DNA of 64,000 nucleotides from an uncultured Acidobacteriota bacterium (GTDB taxonomy: Bacteria > Acidobacteriota > Blastocatellia > Pyrinomonadales > Pyrinomonadaceae). Location: NCBI GenBank assembly GCA_937859595.1, contig CALMAH010000013.1, positions 1 through 64,000 of the forward strand, read 5' to 3'. Positions within the stretch are counted from its first letter, which is position 1. The number at the start of each line of letters is the position of its first letter. The notes beneath the pieces are model-generated. The model was not told the DNA's origin and searched no databases. It saw only the letters and a list, made by a program, of their open reading frames with translations. A program made the translations under genes and the position numbers. Below, in pieces: positions 46,150 to 55,652 of this stretch.

Positions 46150-47516
46150 ACGCGCCGGGAACACCCAGTATCAAGACCTTACATCTTACGAACTACTATC
46201 ACAGACACTCCGGCGGCATAAGCACCTCATTCAACAATTTAATGGATGCCGCGGAACGGCGGGAGCGCCATGTAAGGCTGATAGTACCAGGCGAACGTGA
46301 CGCAGTGGATGATGTAAACCCATTCGCGAAGATCTATTTCATAAAGGCACGGCCTTCGCCCTTCTTCGACAAGCGTTATCGAATATTGCTTCCCTGGCAA
46401 TATATGCCGTCCGGCTCTTTGATTAGGGAGATAATGCTTGCGGAAATGCCGGATATCGTAGAGGTCACCGATAAATATACCTTAAGTATGATCGGGGCGA
46501 TGGTCCGCCTAAATAAATTCAGCCAGCTAGGACGTCCTATCCTTGTTCACTTTTCCTGCGAGAGAATGGACGATAATGTCGGGTCGTTCATTTCGCGGGG
46601 AAAAGCGGGAAAGTGGCTCAGTTCAAGAGTTGTTGGCAATTATCTGCTTCCGTCGTTCGACTATCATATAGCTAACTCATCGTACACAGCCGACGAGTTT
46701 TACGAATCGGTTCGTTCTACTGCAAGAAAGGGGCCGCGTTCTTTATTTTCGCGTTCATGGCGGATATTCGGTGCACCGCGGGTGCCCCTTTCGGAGCGGG
46801 TCTTCGTATGTCCTCGGGGGGTCAACACTCAACACTACCGACCCGATCGCAGGTCCGAACCCGTTCGCCGCCGAATTCTGGAAGCGGCAGGATTTCCGGA
46901 CACATCTGTAGTATTGCTTTACGCCGGACGCCTATCGCCGGAAAAGAACGTTGGCTTACTGATAGGCATAATTCGCGAACTCGCAAACGGTTCAGACCAC
47001 GATTTCCGATTGATAATTGCTGGCGACGGGCCGGAGCGTGAGCGGCTCGAGAATGAAGGAAAGAAGCTAGGCGACAATAGGTTCTTTTTCGCCGGGCATC
47101 TCGACTCCGAAGCTCTCGCCGAACACTATGCAAACGTTGATGTGTTCATACACCCGAATCCGAAGGAGCCCTTTGGTATTGCGCCGCTTGAGGCGATGGC
47201 TTCGGGCGTGCCGACTGTCGCTCCCCGTTCGGGCGGAATTCTATCCTACGCCTCAGACGACAATGCTTGGCTGGTAGATGGGACAGTAGACGGCTTCGTA
47301 GAGTCGATCCGGGCAATATTGCATGACGAGAGCGAAACACAACGAAGAACGGAGAATGCACTGAAGACCGCCATTGACAATAGCCGCGAGGCGGCGACGG
47401 ACCGATTGTTCGATACCTACGACCGGATCTACAAAGACTTTTACGCCAGAAAGGAAATGTTCGCGGGTGTCGAGAAGGCTAAGAGATTCGACTATACTGA
47501 AGTAATTAATGTTTGA
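46146..47516 (+). CDS. GT4-family glycosyltransferase
   Basis: 456-aa GT-B glycosyltransferase. The true start is GTG 46146 (GTGA overlap with the membrane protein); a longer upstream frame overlaps that gene. N-terminal HLTNYYHRHSGGISTSFNNLM is the glycine-rich acceptor loop; the donor domain has YAGRLSPEKNVGLLIGI, AGDGPERERLE and the family signature HPNPKEPFGIAPLEAMASGVPTV-type region. Substrates unknown, but the pair of GT4 enzymes suggests a two-sugar head group. Its 3' end overlaps the next ATG by 8 bp. Confidence 0.9.
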   Translation: MNAPGTPSIKTLHLTNYYHRHSGGISTSFNNLMDAAERRERHVRLIVPGERDAVDDVNPFAKIYFIKARPSPFFDKRYRILLPWQYMPSGSLIREIMLAEMPDIVEVTDKYTLSMIGAMVRLNKFSQLGRPILVHFSCERMDDNVGSFISRGKAGKWLSSRVVGNYLLPSFDYHIANSSYTADEFYESVRSTARKGPRSLFSRSWRIFGAPRVPLSERVFVCPRGVNTQHYRPDRRSEPVRRRILEAAGFPDTSVVLLYAGRLSPEKNVGLLIGIIRELANGSDHDFRLIIAGDGPERERLENEGKKLGDNRFFFAGHLDSEALAEHYANVDVFIHPNPKEPFGIAPLEAMASGVPTVAPRSGGILSYASDDNAWLVDGTVDGFVESIRAILHDESETQRRTENALKTAIDNSREAATDRLFDTYDRIYKDFYARKEMFAGVEKAKRFDYTEVINV

Positions 47517-48609
47517 ACTCATAGTTGCCAATCTTAAGGTCCGGCCGTTTCGCACCGCCATCAGCATTGTTGGCGTCGCCCTCGGCGTGATTCTGGTTGT
47601 TCTCTTCACCGGACTTGCTCAGGGCATGTCAAACGAGATGGCGAAACGAGCGGCCAACTGGAAAGCCGAGATAGTTTTCACTCGACCGGGTGCAATGACC
47701 TATGACAGTTCCAACGCTCCCGTTTCTACTGCCTACGCCAAACGCCTTCTCGAAATAGACGGCGTAACCGCTACCGTTCCTGTGATTCGCTACGTGACGC
47801 CAAGTCCAAAGGGGCGTTGGGGTATCCAGCAGCTGGATGGAGTTGATTGGCAGCCCTTTGCTGAGATGAACAGCATGACGATCGTTGAGGGTCGGGGTCC
47901 TGCGGCCAATGACGAGGTCATTCTCGACGAGCGTCAAATGAAAGAAGATAACGTCAGGGTCGGTGAGACGATCGAACTGTTCGGCGGCAAACGCTATCGG
48001 GTCGTCGGTGTCTTTTCGCCTCCCTCGGGTTCCCGGATCAAGATGTCATTGGGTGCAATGCAGGAAATACTCGAGGCGAAAGACCGCTGTACCTATATTC
48101 TTGTCAAGCTTCGTGATGGGGCTAACATCGACGCTGTCGCTGCAAGGATCAATGAGGAGTTGCCGGGAAACAAGGTCAACCTGACCGCCGATCTGATTAT
48201 CGACGCCAAGGACCGGATCCCGGGGCTGAACACGTTTTTGCGAGTGATGGTCGGGCTTGGCGCATTTGTCAGCACCATCTTCGTTCTTCTTTCGATGTAC
48301 ACCACGATCACTGAACGCCGCAAAGAGATCGGCATCCTGAAATCTCTCGGTGCCTCACGAAACTTTATAATCGCTGCAACGGAAGGCGAGGCTCTGGTCG
48401 TCGGTGTCCTTGGAGTCGGTCTCGGCCTAATATCCGCACTTCTCGTTTCAGGCGTGCTCGGATATACGTTTGACCTAACGTTCGAATTCACGTCCGGATG
48501 GCTTCTGGCCGCAGCTTTGATCGCACTTGTCGGGAGCCTGGTTGGTGCGCTGTATCCGGCTTGGCGGGCTTCGACTATAGACCCTGTCGAGGTCATGGCA
48601 AACGAATAA
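47509..48609 (+). CDS. FtsX/MacB-type ABC permease without adjacent ATPase
   Basis: 366-aa permease of the MacB/LolE type: one N-terminal helix (about 16-37), a large periplasmic MacB_PCD-like domain (about 40-240) with SKGRWGIQQLDGVDW-like strands, then three helices of the FtsX domain containing ERRKEIGILKSLGASRNFI, and the closing PAWRASTIDPVEVMANE. These permeases need a LolD-type ATPase; none is in this gene run, whereas one lies at 16556-17233. Overlaps the GT4 stop by 8 bp, so it is translated with the lipid locus. Confidence 0.92.
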   Translation: MFELIVANLKVRPFRTAISIVGVALGVILVVLFTGLAQGMSNEMAKRAANWKAEIVFTRPGAMTYDSSNAPVSTAYAKRLLEIDGVTATVPVIRYVTPSPKGRWGIQQLDGVDWQPFAEMNSMTIVEGRGPAANDEVILDERQMKEDNVRVGETIELFGGKRYRVVGVFSPPSGSRIKMSLGAMQEILEAKDRCTYILVKLRDGANIDAVAARINEELPGNKVNLTADLIIDAKDRIPGLNTFLRVMVGLGAFVSTIFVLLSMYTTITERRKEIGILKSLGASRNFIIAATEGEALVVGVLGVGLGLISALLVSGVLGYTFDLTFEFTSGWLLAAALIALVGSLVGALYPAWRASTIDPVEVMANE

Positions 48610-48692
48610 TCCGTCAGTCGGTCTGTAACCTTTCCGTTAACTCAAGGCTCCGCTTACTTGATGTTCCGGGGTTCATTCGTTTAACTCATGCT

Positions 48693-49925
48693 ATGGCAGA
48701 TCAGCGTCTTCTCGATGCCGTCGTGATCGACGAGCCCGCCACCAGGCAGGGTATTCTTCAGAAGCTTTTTGCTGTATGGTTCGACTCGTTTGTATACAAC
48801 CAGGTTTGGGAAGATCCGCGTGTTGATATCGCCGCTCTTGAGATCACCGCGCATTCGAACATACTCACAATTTCTTCGGGCGGATGCAACGCCCTGAACT
48901 ACCTCCTCGAGGACCCAAACTCGGTCACGGCGGTCGACCTGAACCGCTACCACATTTATCTGCTTGAATTAAAGATCGCAGCCGCAACACACCTCCCGCG
49001 GTACGAGGATTTCTACGAATTTTTTGGTGAGGGATATGGTCCAGGCACCCGAGGAAACTATGAAGAGTACTTATCAACGCACCTAAGCACTGAGACAAGA
49101 GAATTTTGGGGATCGAACTCCTTCTTCGCACGGTTAGTTCACGGCGACCGAATAGATTATTTTACGAATGGCGGGCTCTACGAACACTCACGAAACGCTT
49201 ATTTCCTGAGGTTCTTTCATTGGCTTGCCCGTCGGCTTGGCTGCGACCCGGCATCGATAACTAAGGCAGACAACCTTAAGGAACAACGTCAGATATATGA
49301 CCGCTCGATCAAACCGTTTTTCGATTCTCGTGTCATCAGATCGATCGGAAAAATGCCGCTCACTTTGTTCGGGTTGGGGATCCCGCCTCAGCAATTCGAG
49401 GAACTAAAACAAGGCCTTTCTGACGGCCGCACTTTGATAGACATTTTCGAGGAGCGTGCGCGCCGACTTGCATGTGAGTATCCCATCAGAGATAACTATT
49501 TCGCATGGCAGGCATTTTCACGGAGATACGACGGCAAGGAACGCATTGCGGTTCCGGAATATTTGAAACAAAAGAATTTTGACAAACTGAGAGCGGCTCT
49601 CCCGAGGTTAGCAACTGTGATCGGTTCGGTGACCGATGTGATCCGCGATTCGGACTATGGCACATTTGATCGGTTCGTCCTTCTCGATGCACAGGATTGG
49701 ATGGATGGAAAAGCTCTTCAAGGGCTCTGGGAGGCCATTGCCCAAAGGGCAGAGCCCGGAGCACGTATAGTTTTCCGGACCGCGCAAGCCAGATCCCCCC
49801 TGGAACAGAACCTGCCCGCAAAATTGATCGATCGATTCAGCTACGAAAAAGAAACATCGGAGACGCTGTTCAGGCAGGACCGGGCGTCTATCTATGGTGG
49901 GTTCCACCTCTACGTCAAGAAGTAG
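48693..49925 (+). CDS. btaA: BtaA-like 3-amino-3-carboxypropyl transferase (DUF3419)
   Basis: 410-aa protein from ATG 48693 (the longer frame overlaps the permease). It matches the DUF3419/BtaA family, which moves the 3-amino-3-carboxypropyl group of S-adenosylmethionine onto diacylglycerol, forming diacylglyceryl-homoserine, the first step to the betaine lipid DGTS. Visible: FVYNQVWEDPRVDIAAL, the SAM-binding ILTISSGGCNALNYLLEDP followed by VTAVDLNRYH, and the late FDRFVLLDAQDWMDG. It is immediately followed by the BtaB-like methyltransferase, which makes the assignment much firmer. Membrane-associated in other species. Confidence 0.88.
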   Translation: MADQRLLDAVVIDEPATRQGILQKLFAVWFDSFVYNQVWEDPRVDIAALEITAHSNILTISSGGCNALNYLLEDPNSVTAVDLNRYHIYLLELKIAAATHLPRYEDFYEFFGEGYGPGTRGNYEEYLSTHLSTETREFWGSNSFFARLVHGDRIDYFTNGGLYEHSRNAYFLRFFHWLARRLGCDPASITKADNLKEQRQIYDRSIKPFFDSRVIRSIGKMPLTLFGLGIPPQQFEELKQGLSDGRTLIDIFEERARRLACEYPIRDNYFAWQAFSRRYDGKERIAVPEYLKQKNFDKLRAALPRLATVIGSVTDVIRDSDYGTFDRFVLLDAQDWMDGKALQGLWEAIAQRAEPGARIVFRTAQARSPLEQNLPAKLIDRFSYEKETSETLFRQDRASIYGGFHLYVKK

Positions 49926-50651
49926 ATGATCAGACGTTCATCATTGTCACGATCACATGCAGATGGCCGCGGCCAAGCGGACTCGCCGTTCGTTTCCATG
50001 GACCGCATGTACCGGTATCAGCGTCATATCTACGACTTCTCCCGAAAATTCTACTTACTTGGCCGTGATCGGCTTCTTGGGCAAATGACGGTCGCTGATG
50101 GTGACAATGTGCTTGAGGTGGGATGCGGCACCGGCCGAAATCTGCACATCCTAGCCAAGAACTATCCGAATGCCAATTTTTGGGGCCTTGATGCTTCTGA
50201 AGCAATGCTTGAGATCGCTATTGCAAAAGCCGACTCAAAACGTTTAACAAATGTTTCGTTCGCTCTGGCTCTCGCGGACGAATATGGTCGTGAGAAAGAT
50301 CTAGGGTGCGACAAGCCGTTTGACGCCATTCTATTTTCGTACTCCATTTCCATGATCTCGACCTGGAAAGCAACTATCCAAAAGGCGATCGATGAACTTA
50401 GGCCGGGGGGGCGGCTGTATCTCGTTGATTTCCATGACCAACTAGGTTTGCCGCGTGTATTCAGATCCCTGTTACGAAAATGGCTCGATCTATTCGGGGT
50501 AAGGTATCCCGCCGGGCTTCTCGAACTTTTTGACGGGCTTGAAGGAGCCGGAATTGGAAAAGTGTATGTCACCGAACTGTACCGACGTTATGCTTTGGTC
50601 GTCGAATTCACGAAAGCCCCCCATCCACCCGTACCCAATAGTCTAAACTGA
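49926..50651 (+). CDS. btaB: BtaB-like SAM-dependent N-methyltransferase
   Basis: Class I methyltransferase (241 aa from the ATG abutting the btaA stop; 217 aa from ATG 49998, where MDRMYRYQRHIYD, typical of BtaB, begins). It has motif I VLEVGCGTGRNLHIL, motif II FWGLDASEAM, and the post-motif LRPGGRLYLVDFHD. BtaB adds three methyl groups to diacylglyceryl-homoserine to give DGTS, a phosphorus-free betaine lipid. Gene order btaA-btaB matches bacterial betaine-lipid operons. The start remains uncertain between the two ATGs. Confidence 0.87.
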   Translation: MIRRSSLSRSHADGRGQADSPFVSMDRMYRYQRHIYDFSRKFYLLGRDRLLGQMTVADGDNVLEVGCGTGRNLHILAKNYPNANFWGLDASEAMLEIAIAKADSKRLTNVSFALALADEYGREKDLGCDKPFDAILFSYSISMISTWKATIQKAIDELRPGGRLYLVDFHDQLGLPRVFRSLLRKWLDLFGVRYPAGLLELFDGLEGAGIGKVYVTELYRRYALVVEFTKAPHPPVPNSLN

Positions 50652-50706
50652 TCAGGCACCGCAATAAAAAAAGCTTGGCAAAGCTTTCGAATTTGCCTAG
50701 ACTATT

Positions 50707-50735
50707 GAAAGGGCTATCATTTGCCCTTTCTTTTA
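50707..50735 (+). terminator. Terminator of the betaine-lipid gene run
   Basis: Perfect 8-bp stem GAAAGGGC (50707-50714) / GCCCTTTC (50723-50730), loop 8 nt, followed by TTTT. It separates btaB from the GGDEF-EAL gene. Confidence 0.85.
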
Positions 50736-50785
50736 GATCTGCCTTATCGAGCCGCCGCTCCATTTCCATCTAGTTTTCCGAAGCA

Positions 50786-52996
50786 ATGTTCACCAAGGAA
50801 AAGCTATCCGACATTTACACGCTTTGCCTGCTGCCTATTTCTGTGTTCGCACTGATCTGGGCCATTGCCGGATTTCCTTTGCATAGAGTCGATGGAACTT
50901 TTCTGCTTTTCGCAGCGGTCACGATAGGTTTTGCCTCGGGATTCAGAATACGGCTTCCGCAATACAACACCCATGTGACCGCCTCTGAGGCCCTTGTCAT
51001 ATTTGGACTCTTCTATTACGGAGTTGAAACGGCGATATTGCTTTCGGTCTGTGAAACGGCCATAAGCTCTCTTCATCTCAGACGAAGCGGCGTTTGGATA
51101 AGGCCGCGTACGATCTTATTCAATATTCAGGCCGCCGCCATTGTTATGTTCGCGACGGGTCTTGGCTTTGAACTATTGGTCGGCCAAACCGTTGCGGAGC
51201 AGGGCACGTTTGGCTTCCTGACCGCGATCGCCGGACTTTCACTTTCGCTTTTTCTTCTAAATCTGCTGCTTGTCTCCCCGTTTCTGTCCCTGGTGCACGA
51301 CCGGCCTCTTGCCCAAGTAGTTCAAACGCATACCATTGACACTTTCGTGGTCTATTTGACGGGCACCGCGGCAGGCGGGTTTCTGTTCAAGACCGTCGAA
51401 CACCTTTCGATCACATTTGTCCTCGCCACGATCCCGCTGTTGGCCTTGGTATTCTGGTCACACCGGCGTGCATTGGACGAGGCTAGACGAGCCTCGTCTG
51501 AGGTTCGCGAGACCGAGCGCCGGCGGGCGGAACAGGCAGAGGTCCATCTTCATGAACTCGAGGAATATGTCGCTGACCTGGAACGCAGGTCTGATGAACT
51601 AAGGCTAAGCCGTGAGAAATTTCGGCACGCCGCCTATCATGATGCGCTAACCGGACTTCCGAACCGACTGAGCTTCATAGAGAAGATCGACGAGCTTTTG
51701 ACCAAACAGGCTATCGACAGTTCGTTTCAATTCGGCCTGTTGTACCTCGATCTTGATCGATTTAAGACCCTGAATGAGAGCCTGGGCCATTCGATGGGTG
51801 ACATGCTTATCACGCATGTGGCAGCCCGCTTAAAGAACGTGATCGGGAAGCGTGGCGTGGTAGGCAGGTTTGGGGGAGACGAATTCGCGATCATTCTGGA
51901 GGATCTCGACTGTGAAGATGATGCTCATGAGATCGGCCGAGAGATCGCTCGTCAGCTCGCCGAACCGTTCTCCCTTGATGGACGACAGGTATTTTCCGGT
52001 GTCAGCATAGGTATCGCATTCGGAAATACTAGCTATGGCGTAGCCGAAGAGCTGCTTCGCGATGCAGACATCGCAATGTACCAAGCTAAGGGAAGCGACC
52101 GGGCGATCGAGATCTTCGACCCGAAAATGCACCTTAGGGCAGTATCGCTCCTCGAACTCGAGACTGACCTTAGAACCGCGATCAAGAAGAAACAATTTGA
52201 GCTGTTTTACCAACCTGTTGTAGATCTCGACAACTTATCTATCTCCGGATTCGAGGCTCTTGTTCGTTGGCCTCATCCGACTCGCGGCCTGATCTCCCCG
52301 GCTGATTTCATCCCGCTCGCCGAGACCACGGGTATGATCGTTCCCATGACGCTTCAAATACTCCGTGATGCGTGTACGACCATCAGAACCTGGAATGACC
52401 TGACTTCTGAAACCTTTACCGTTAGCGTAAACCTGTCCGGGAAACACTTAAGCCATCCGGGGCTTGTGGATCAGGTCATTTCGATACTTGACGAGACTGG
52501 CATCCGGCCCGCATCACTAAAACTAGAGATCACGGAAAGCGCCGTGATGGAGAACGCCGAAAATGCCATTGCCACGCTCCGAAGAATAAGGGAAACCGGG
52601 GTTCGGATCTGCATCGACGACTTTGGAACCGGTTATTCCAGCCTCAGCTATCTCCACAGGTTCCCCATCGACACGCTGAAGGTCGACCGTTCCTTCGTTA
52701 TGACTATGGAGAACGGCAGCGAGAATGGAGAGATTGTCCGAGTTGTGATCGCGCTTGCGATGGCCCTAAAGCTTGATGTAGTTGCCGAGGGTATCGAGTC
52801 GGTACATCAGCTGCACCAGTTGCGTATATTGGGTTGTCAATATGGTCAGGGATATCTGTTCTCGAGGCCAATGCCGGCGGATGCGATCACTGAAATGATC
52901 ACAGGCTACATTCCTTGGAAAGACGCCCTTTCTGCCTCTGATCTCGGCGTTATCGCAAGAAACGCGATCTACACTCAATTGAAGTGGACCCAATAG
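50786..52996 (+). CDS. Membrane GGDEF-EAL protein (c-di-GMP turnover)
   Basis: 736-aa protein. Residues 1-225 form a membrane sensor with about seven to eight helices (MASE-like), followed by a coiled coil (230-278), a GGDEF domain with intact GGDEF at 363-367, and an EAL domain with EAL at 490-492. The phosphodiesterase residues look intact: VNLSGKHL, EITESAVM, DDFGTGYSS, LKVDRSFV, AEGIES. The allosteric I-site before GGDEF reads RGVV where RxxD is expected, so product inhibition may be absent. Both synthase and hydrolase activity are possible. The sensed signal is unknown. Confidence 0.93.
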   Translation: MFTKEKLSDIYTLCLLPISVFALIWAIAGFPLHRVDGTFLLFAAVTIGFASGFRIRLPQYNTHVTASEALVIFGLFYYGVETAILLSVCETAISSLHLRRSGVWIRPRTILFNIQAAAIVMFATGLGFELLVGQTVAEQGTFGFLTAIAGLSLSLFLLNLLLVSPFLSLVHDRPLAQVVQTHTIDTFVVYLTGTAAGGFLFKTVEHLSITFVLATIPLLALVFWSHRRALDEARRASSEVRETERRRAEQAEVHLHELEEYVADLERRSDELRLSREKFRHAAYHDALTGLPNRLSFIEKIDELLTKQAIDSSFQFGLLYLDLDRFKTLNESLGHSMGDMLITHVAARLKNVIGKRGVVGRFGGDEFAIILEDLDCEDDAHEIGREIARQLAEPFSLDGRQVFSGVSIGIAFGNTSYGVAEELLRDADIAMYQAKGSDRAIEIFDPKMHLRAVSLLELETDLRTAIKKKQFELFYQPVVDLDNLSISGFEALVRWPHPTRGLISPADFIPLAETTGMIVPMTLQILRDACTTIRTWNDLTSETFTVSVNLSGKHLSHPGLVDQVISILDETGIRPASLKLEITESAVMENAENAIATLRRIRETGVRICIDDFGTGYSSLSYLHRFPIDTLKVDRSFVMTMENGSENGEIVRVVIALAMALKLDVVAEGIESVHQLHQLRILGCQYGQGYLFSRPMPADAITEMITGYIPWKDALSASDLGVIARNAIYTQLKWTQ

Positions 52997-53000
52997 AATC

Positions 53001-54395
53001 TCAATCTGCAAAGATCTTCGGCATTTCCTTTAACGGAAATTCTGATTCGAATTTGTAGGCCATATTCAATAGCAGGGCCTCTGACCAGAAATTGCCGAGC
53101 AACTGGAGGCCGATCGGAAGATTTTCAGACGAGAGTCCGCACGGCACACTGATCGCAGGAATACCAGCCAGATTGGCCGAGACCGTATAAATATCGCTTA
53201 GATACATCGCAAGCGGGTCATCCGATCGCTCGCCTATACGAAACGCCGTCGTCGGCGACGTAGGGGTAAGAATGGCGTCGCAACTGGCGAACGCCCGCTC
53301 GTAATCCCGTTTAACAAGAGCCCTCACCTTTTGAGCCTTAGCATAGTAGGCATCGTAATAGCCGCTTGAAAGAACGTAGGTCCCGAGCATGATCCGTCGC
53401 TTAACCTCAGGGCCAAAGCCCTCTTCACGGGTCTGGTGATACATCTCGCGTAAACTGTTTGCCTGTTCGGCTCGAAAACCGTATCGAACACCGTCGTAAC
53501 GGGCAAGGTTTGACGAAGCCTCTGCTGTAGCGATTATGTAATAAACGGCAATGCCATACATGGCATGAGGCAGTTCGATATCGACTATTTCGGCCCCGAT
53601 CGATCTAAAACCTTCGATCGAACGCTCAACCGCACTTCGGACCTCCCCGTCCAACCCTTCGCCCATCAGCGCCCACGGAACCCCGATCCGGCGCCCCGAA
53701 ACCGTTGCATCGAGAGTTGCTTCATAATCCGGCACCGGAACTTCCGCCGAGGTGGAATCAAGCGGGTCGCGTCCCGCGATTACCCCGAGCACCTTTGCTG
53801 CGTCCCGAACCGATCGGCCGAAAATGCCGATGTTGTCCAGTGAGGATGCAAATGCAACCAGTCCATAACGAGAGATACGTCCATAGGTCGGCTTGAGCCC
53901 CACGACGCCGCAAAGCGACGCGGGTTGTCGAACCGAACCTCCCGTCTCCGACCCCAGTGAAGCCCGCACAACGCCCGAGGCAACGGCGGCGGCAGACCCA
54001 CCGGAGCTGCCACCGGGAACTCGTTCCGTGTCCCAGGGATTTCTGCATATCCCAAATGCCGAGTTCTCGTTCGACGAACCCATCGCGAATTCGTCCATGT
54101 TCGTTTTGCCGATCACCACTGCACCGGCCTGGTTTAATTTTTCTATCGCCGTCGCATTGTAGTGCGCTCGGTAATTTTCCAAGATCCTGGAACCACATGA
54201 TGTCCTTAAACCCTGGGTACAGATGTTATCTTTGACGGCGATCGGATAGCCGAAGAGGGGAAGCTCCTGTCGCTCCTTGCCAAGCTCCGCAATGCGCTCT
54301 TCGGCATGGGCTTGCTCTAGGGAGAGAAACGCATTCAATATCGGATTCAATCGCTCCGCGTCATCAAGTGCCTTTTTAATGATCGATTCGAACAT
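53001..54395 (-). CDS. gatA: Glu-tRNA(Gln) amidotransferase subunit A
   Basis: 464-aa amidase subunit of GatCAB, releasing ammonia from glutamine to convert Glu-tRNA(Gln) into Gln-tRNA(Gln). The Ser-cisSer-Lys triad is present: Lys55 in PIAVKDN, cis-Ser130 in GGSSGGS and Ser154 in ETGGSVRQP. Length and motifs match GatA. It is the third of a dciA-gatC-lipoprotein-gatA set on the minus strand; gatB is not in this window. The ATG at 54395 is preferred over the GTG one codon upstream. Confidence 0.95.
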   Translation of the reverse strand: MFESIIKKALDDAERLNPILNAFLSLEQAHAEERIAELGKERQELPLFGYPIAVKDNICTQGLRTSCGSRILENYRAHYNATAIEKLNQAGAVVIGKTNMDEFAMGSSNENSAFGICRNPWDTERVPGGSSGGSAAAVASGVVRASLGSETGGSVRQPASLCGVVGLKPTYGRISRYGLVAFASSLDNIGIFGRSVRDAAKVLGVIAGRDPLDSTSAEVPVPDYEATLDATVSGRRIGVPWALMGEGLDGEVRSAVERSIEGFRSIGAEIVDIELPHAMYGIAVYYIIATAEASSNLARYDGVRYGFRAEQANSLREMYHQTREEGFGPEVKRRIMLGTYVLSSGYYDAYYAKAQKVRALVKRDYERAFASCDAILTPTSPTTAFRIGERSDDPLAMYLSDIYTVSANLAGIPAISVPCGLSSENLPIGLQLLGNFWSEALLLNMAYKFESEFPLKEMPKIFAD

Positions 54396-54409
54396 CACGT
54401 GTTTGCTGC

Positions 54410-54847
54410 CTAATTTTCGATCTCGTCAACCAACCATTTATCATCGACATTCTTTAGCAAAGTCGTGATACGGTGTTGTTCGGTTCTTTCGTCATCTTTC
54501 CAAAACAGCAGGACGTGGAAGGCCGCTCGTCCATCTGTCCTGATCTCACATCTTCCCGGTCGAAACGCTCTCGGCAGTTCGCCTTTTCCAACTGTAAATG
54601 GGTCTCCGACAGGTTCCGCCGCCCGCAGCTGCTCGTAATGCTCCAACGTTAGAAACCGTTCTCTCTCTTTGAGCCCCTCGGGTGTCAACGCCATCTCATG
54701 TGCAAAGTGGTAAGAGTAGAACTCTCTGACAAACGGACGGGCTTCGATGCAAGCGTCCGCTTCCAGATTTGGGATCGAGCATGCCCCCAAGAAACCGAAC
54801 ACGATCGATCCGAACCAAACCAAAGGGGAACAAGTTTTGATGCTCAT
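54410..54847 (-). CDS. Small putative lipoprotein inserted between gatC and gatA
   Basis: About 145-aa lipoprotein with a signal and lipobox GAC at about residue 22, then a compact domain with [28 protein letters not shown] and [17 protein letters not shown]. The shape resembles DUF3828-like NTF2-type folds, but no firm family can be named. It lies between gatC (26 bp) and gatA (14 bp) on the same strand. Start at ATG 54847; the GTG nine bases upstream is an alternative. Confidence 0.7.
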   Translation of the reverse strand: MSIKTCSPLVWFGSIVFGFLGACSIPNLEADACIEARPFVREFYSYHFAHEMALTPEGLKERERFLTLEHYEQLRAAEPVGDPFTVGKGELPRAFRPGRCEIRTDGRAAFHVLLFWKDDERTEQHRITTLLKNVDDKWLVDEIEN

Positions 54848-54873
54848 AGCTCCCACGCAGAAATAGACGGGTG

Positions 54874-55155
54874 TTACAGCACCTTCGGAACCTGAAAATG
54901 GCCCTCAACTGCGGCTGGGGCCTCACAAGTGGCCCATTCCTGCCCTGAAGACACAATAACTTCGTCGTCCCGCATTGTATCCGTTGCCTGTCCTTCGTCC
55001 GTCAGCCCGCCAAGCATCGGATCGACACCCGTTATATCGACCTTTCCTAGCTGCTCCACGTATTCGACGATCTTCGCCAGCTGTGGAGTGTAAATGGCAA
55101 CTTCCTCTTCAGAAATATCCAGATGGGCCAGCTTAGCTACTTTCTTAACGTCCAT
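54874..55155 (-). CDS. gatC: Glu-tRNA(Gln) amidotransferase subunit C
   Basis: 93-aa GatC, the small stabilising subunit of GatCAB. It starts MDVKKVAKLAHLDISEEEV and continues QLAKIVEYVEQLGKVDITGVDPM, typical of the family, with the C-terminal GHFQVPKVL. Its start overlaps the stop of the DciA-like gene by 11 bp, indicating coupled translation. Confidence 0.94.
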   Translation of the reverse strand: MDVKKVAKLAHLDISEEEVAIYTPQLAKIVEYVEQLGKVDITGVDPMLGGLTDEGQATDTMRDDEVIVSSGQEWATCEAPAAVEGHFQVPKVL

Positions 55156-55603
55156 ATTTTGCCTTGTACCGCAGGCTCTCCGCTGCGGCGTTCAGAAAAA
55201 CGTCCCTAAGTTCACCGTCTTTGATCAACTCGGCCGCCTTTTGCAAGTGCTCCGGGGGATTCTCCGGTTCTGACGCCTCGCGATCATTACGATCAAACGC
55301 ATAACGTACGAATCTAACAGAACTATCTACATAATGCTCTATTCGCTCAATCGCACGTGTACCCAACACAGAATTGATCTTTCTTATGAGTTGGGGCGAT
55401 AAGCTCCCGAGTTCCTTCTTCCAGTTCTCATCTCTAACAGCGATCTTGAGGATCTTATCATCGAGAGCGGTCACTACAGCATTTGCCGTCACCTGAGGCC
55501 CGGCGGACGCTTTCCAGGCTGATTTGACGACCGCCTTGTACAGTTCCGGTTCTTTGGGAGCGATCTCAAGCAACATAGGGAGTATATCTAGTAGTTTCCG
55601 CAT
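55145..55603 (-). CDS. dciA: DciA-like protein (DUF721), replicative helicase loader
   Basis: 152-aa DUF721 protein. The conserved N-terminal domain (about 10-105) has VVKSAWKASAGPQVTANAV, LDDKILKIAVRDENWKKEL and LIRKINSVLG, the pattern of DciA, which loads or stimulates the DnaB helicase in bacteria lacking DnaC/DnaI. The C-terminal tail (about 108-150) is charged and probably disordered plus one helix. First gene of the gat set; divergent from maf with a 49-bp spacer. Confidence 0.82.
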   Translation of the reverse strand: MRKLLDILPMLLEIAPKEPELYKAVVKSAWKASAGPQVTANAVVTALDDKILKIAVRDENWKKELGSLSPQLIRKINSVLGTRAIERIEHYVDSSVRFVRYAFDRNDREASEPENPPEHLQKAAELIKDGELRDVFLNAAAESLRYKAKYGR

Positions 55604-55652
55604 TTGCGTTCGACAGGGATTCTTTTATCATCTTAATCGAGAACCTCGCGAA

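Noticed and set aside
50670-50690. AAGCTT-containing palindrome with a T run on the minus strand
   Set aside because: No minus-strand gene ends there; probably incidental next to the real plus-strand terminator.
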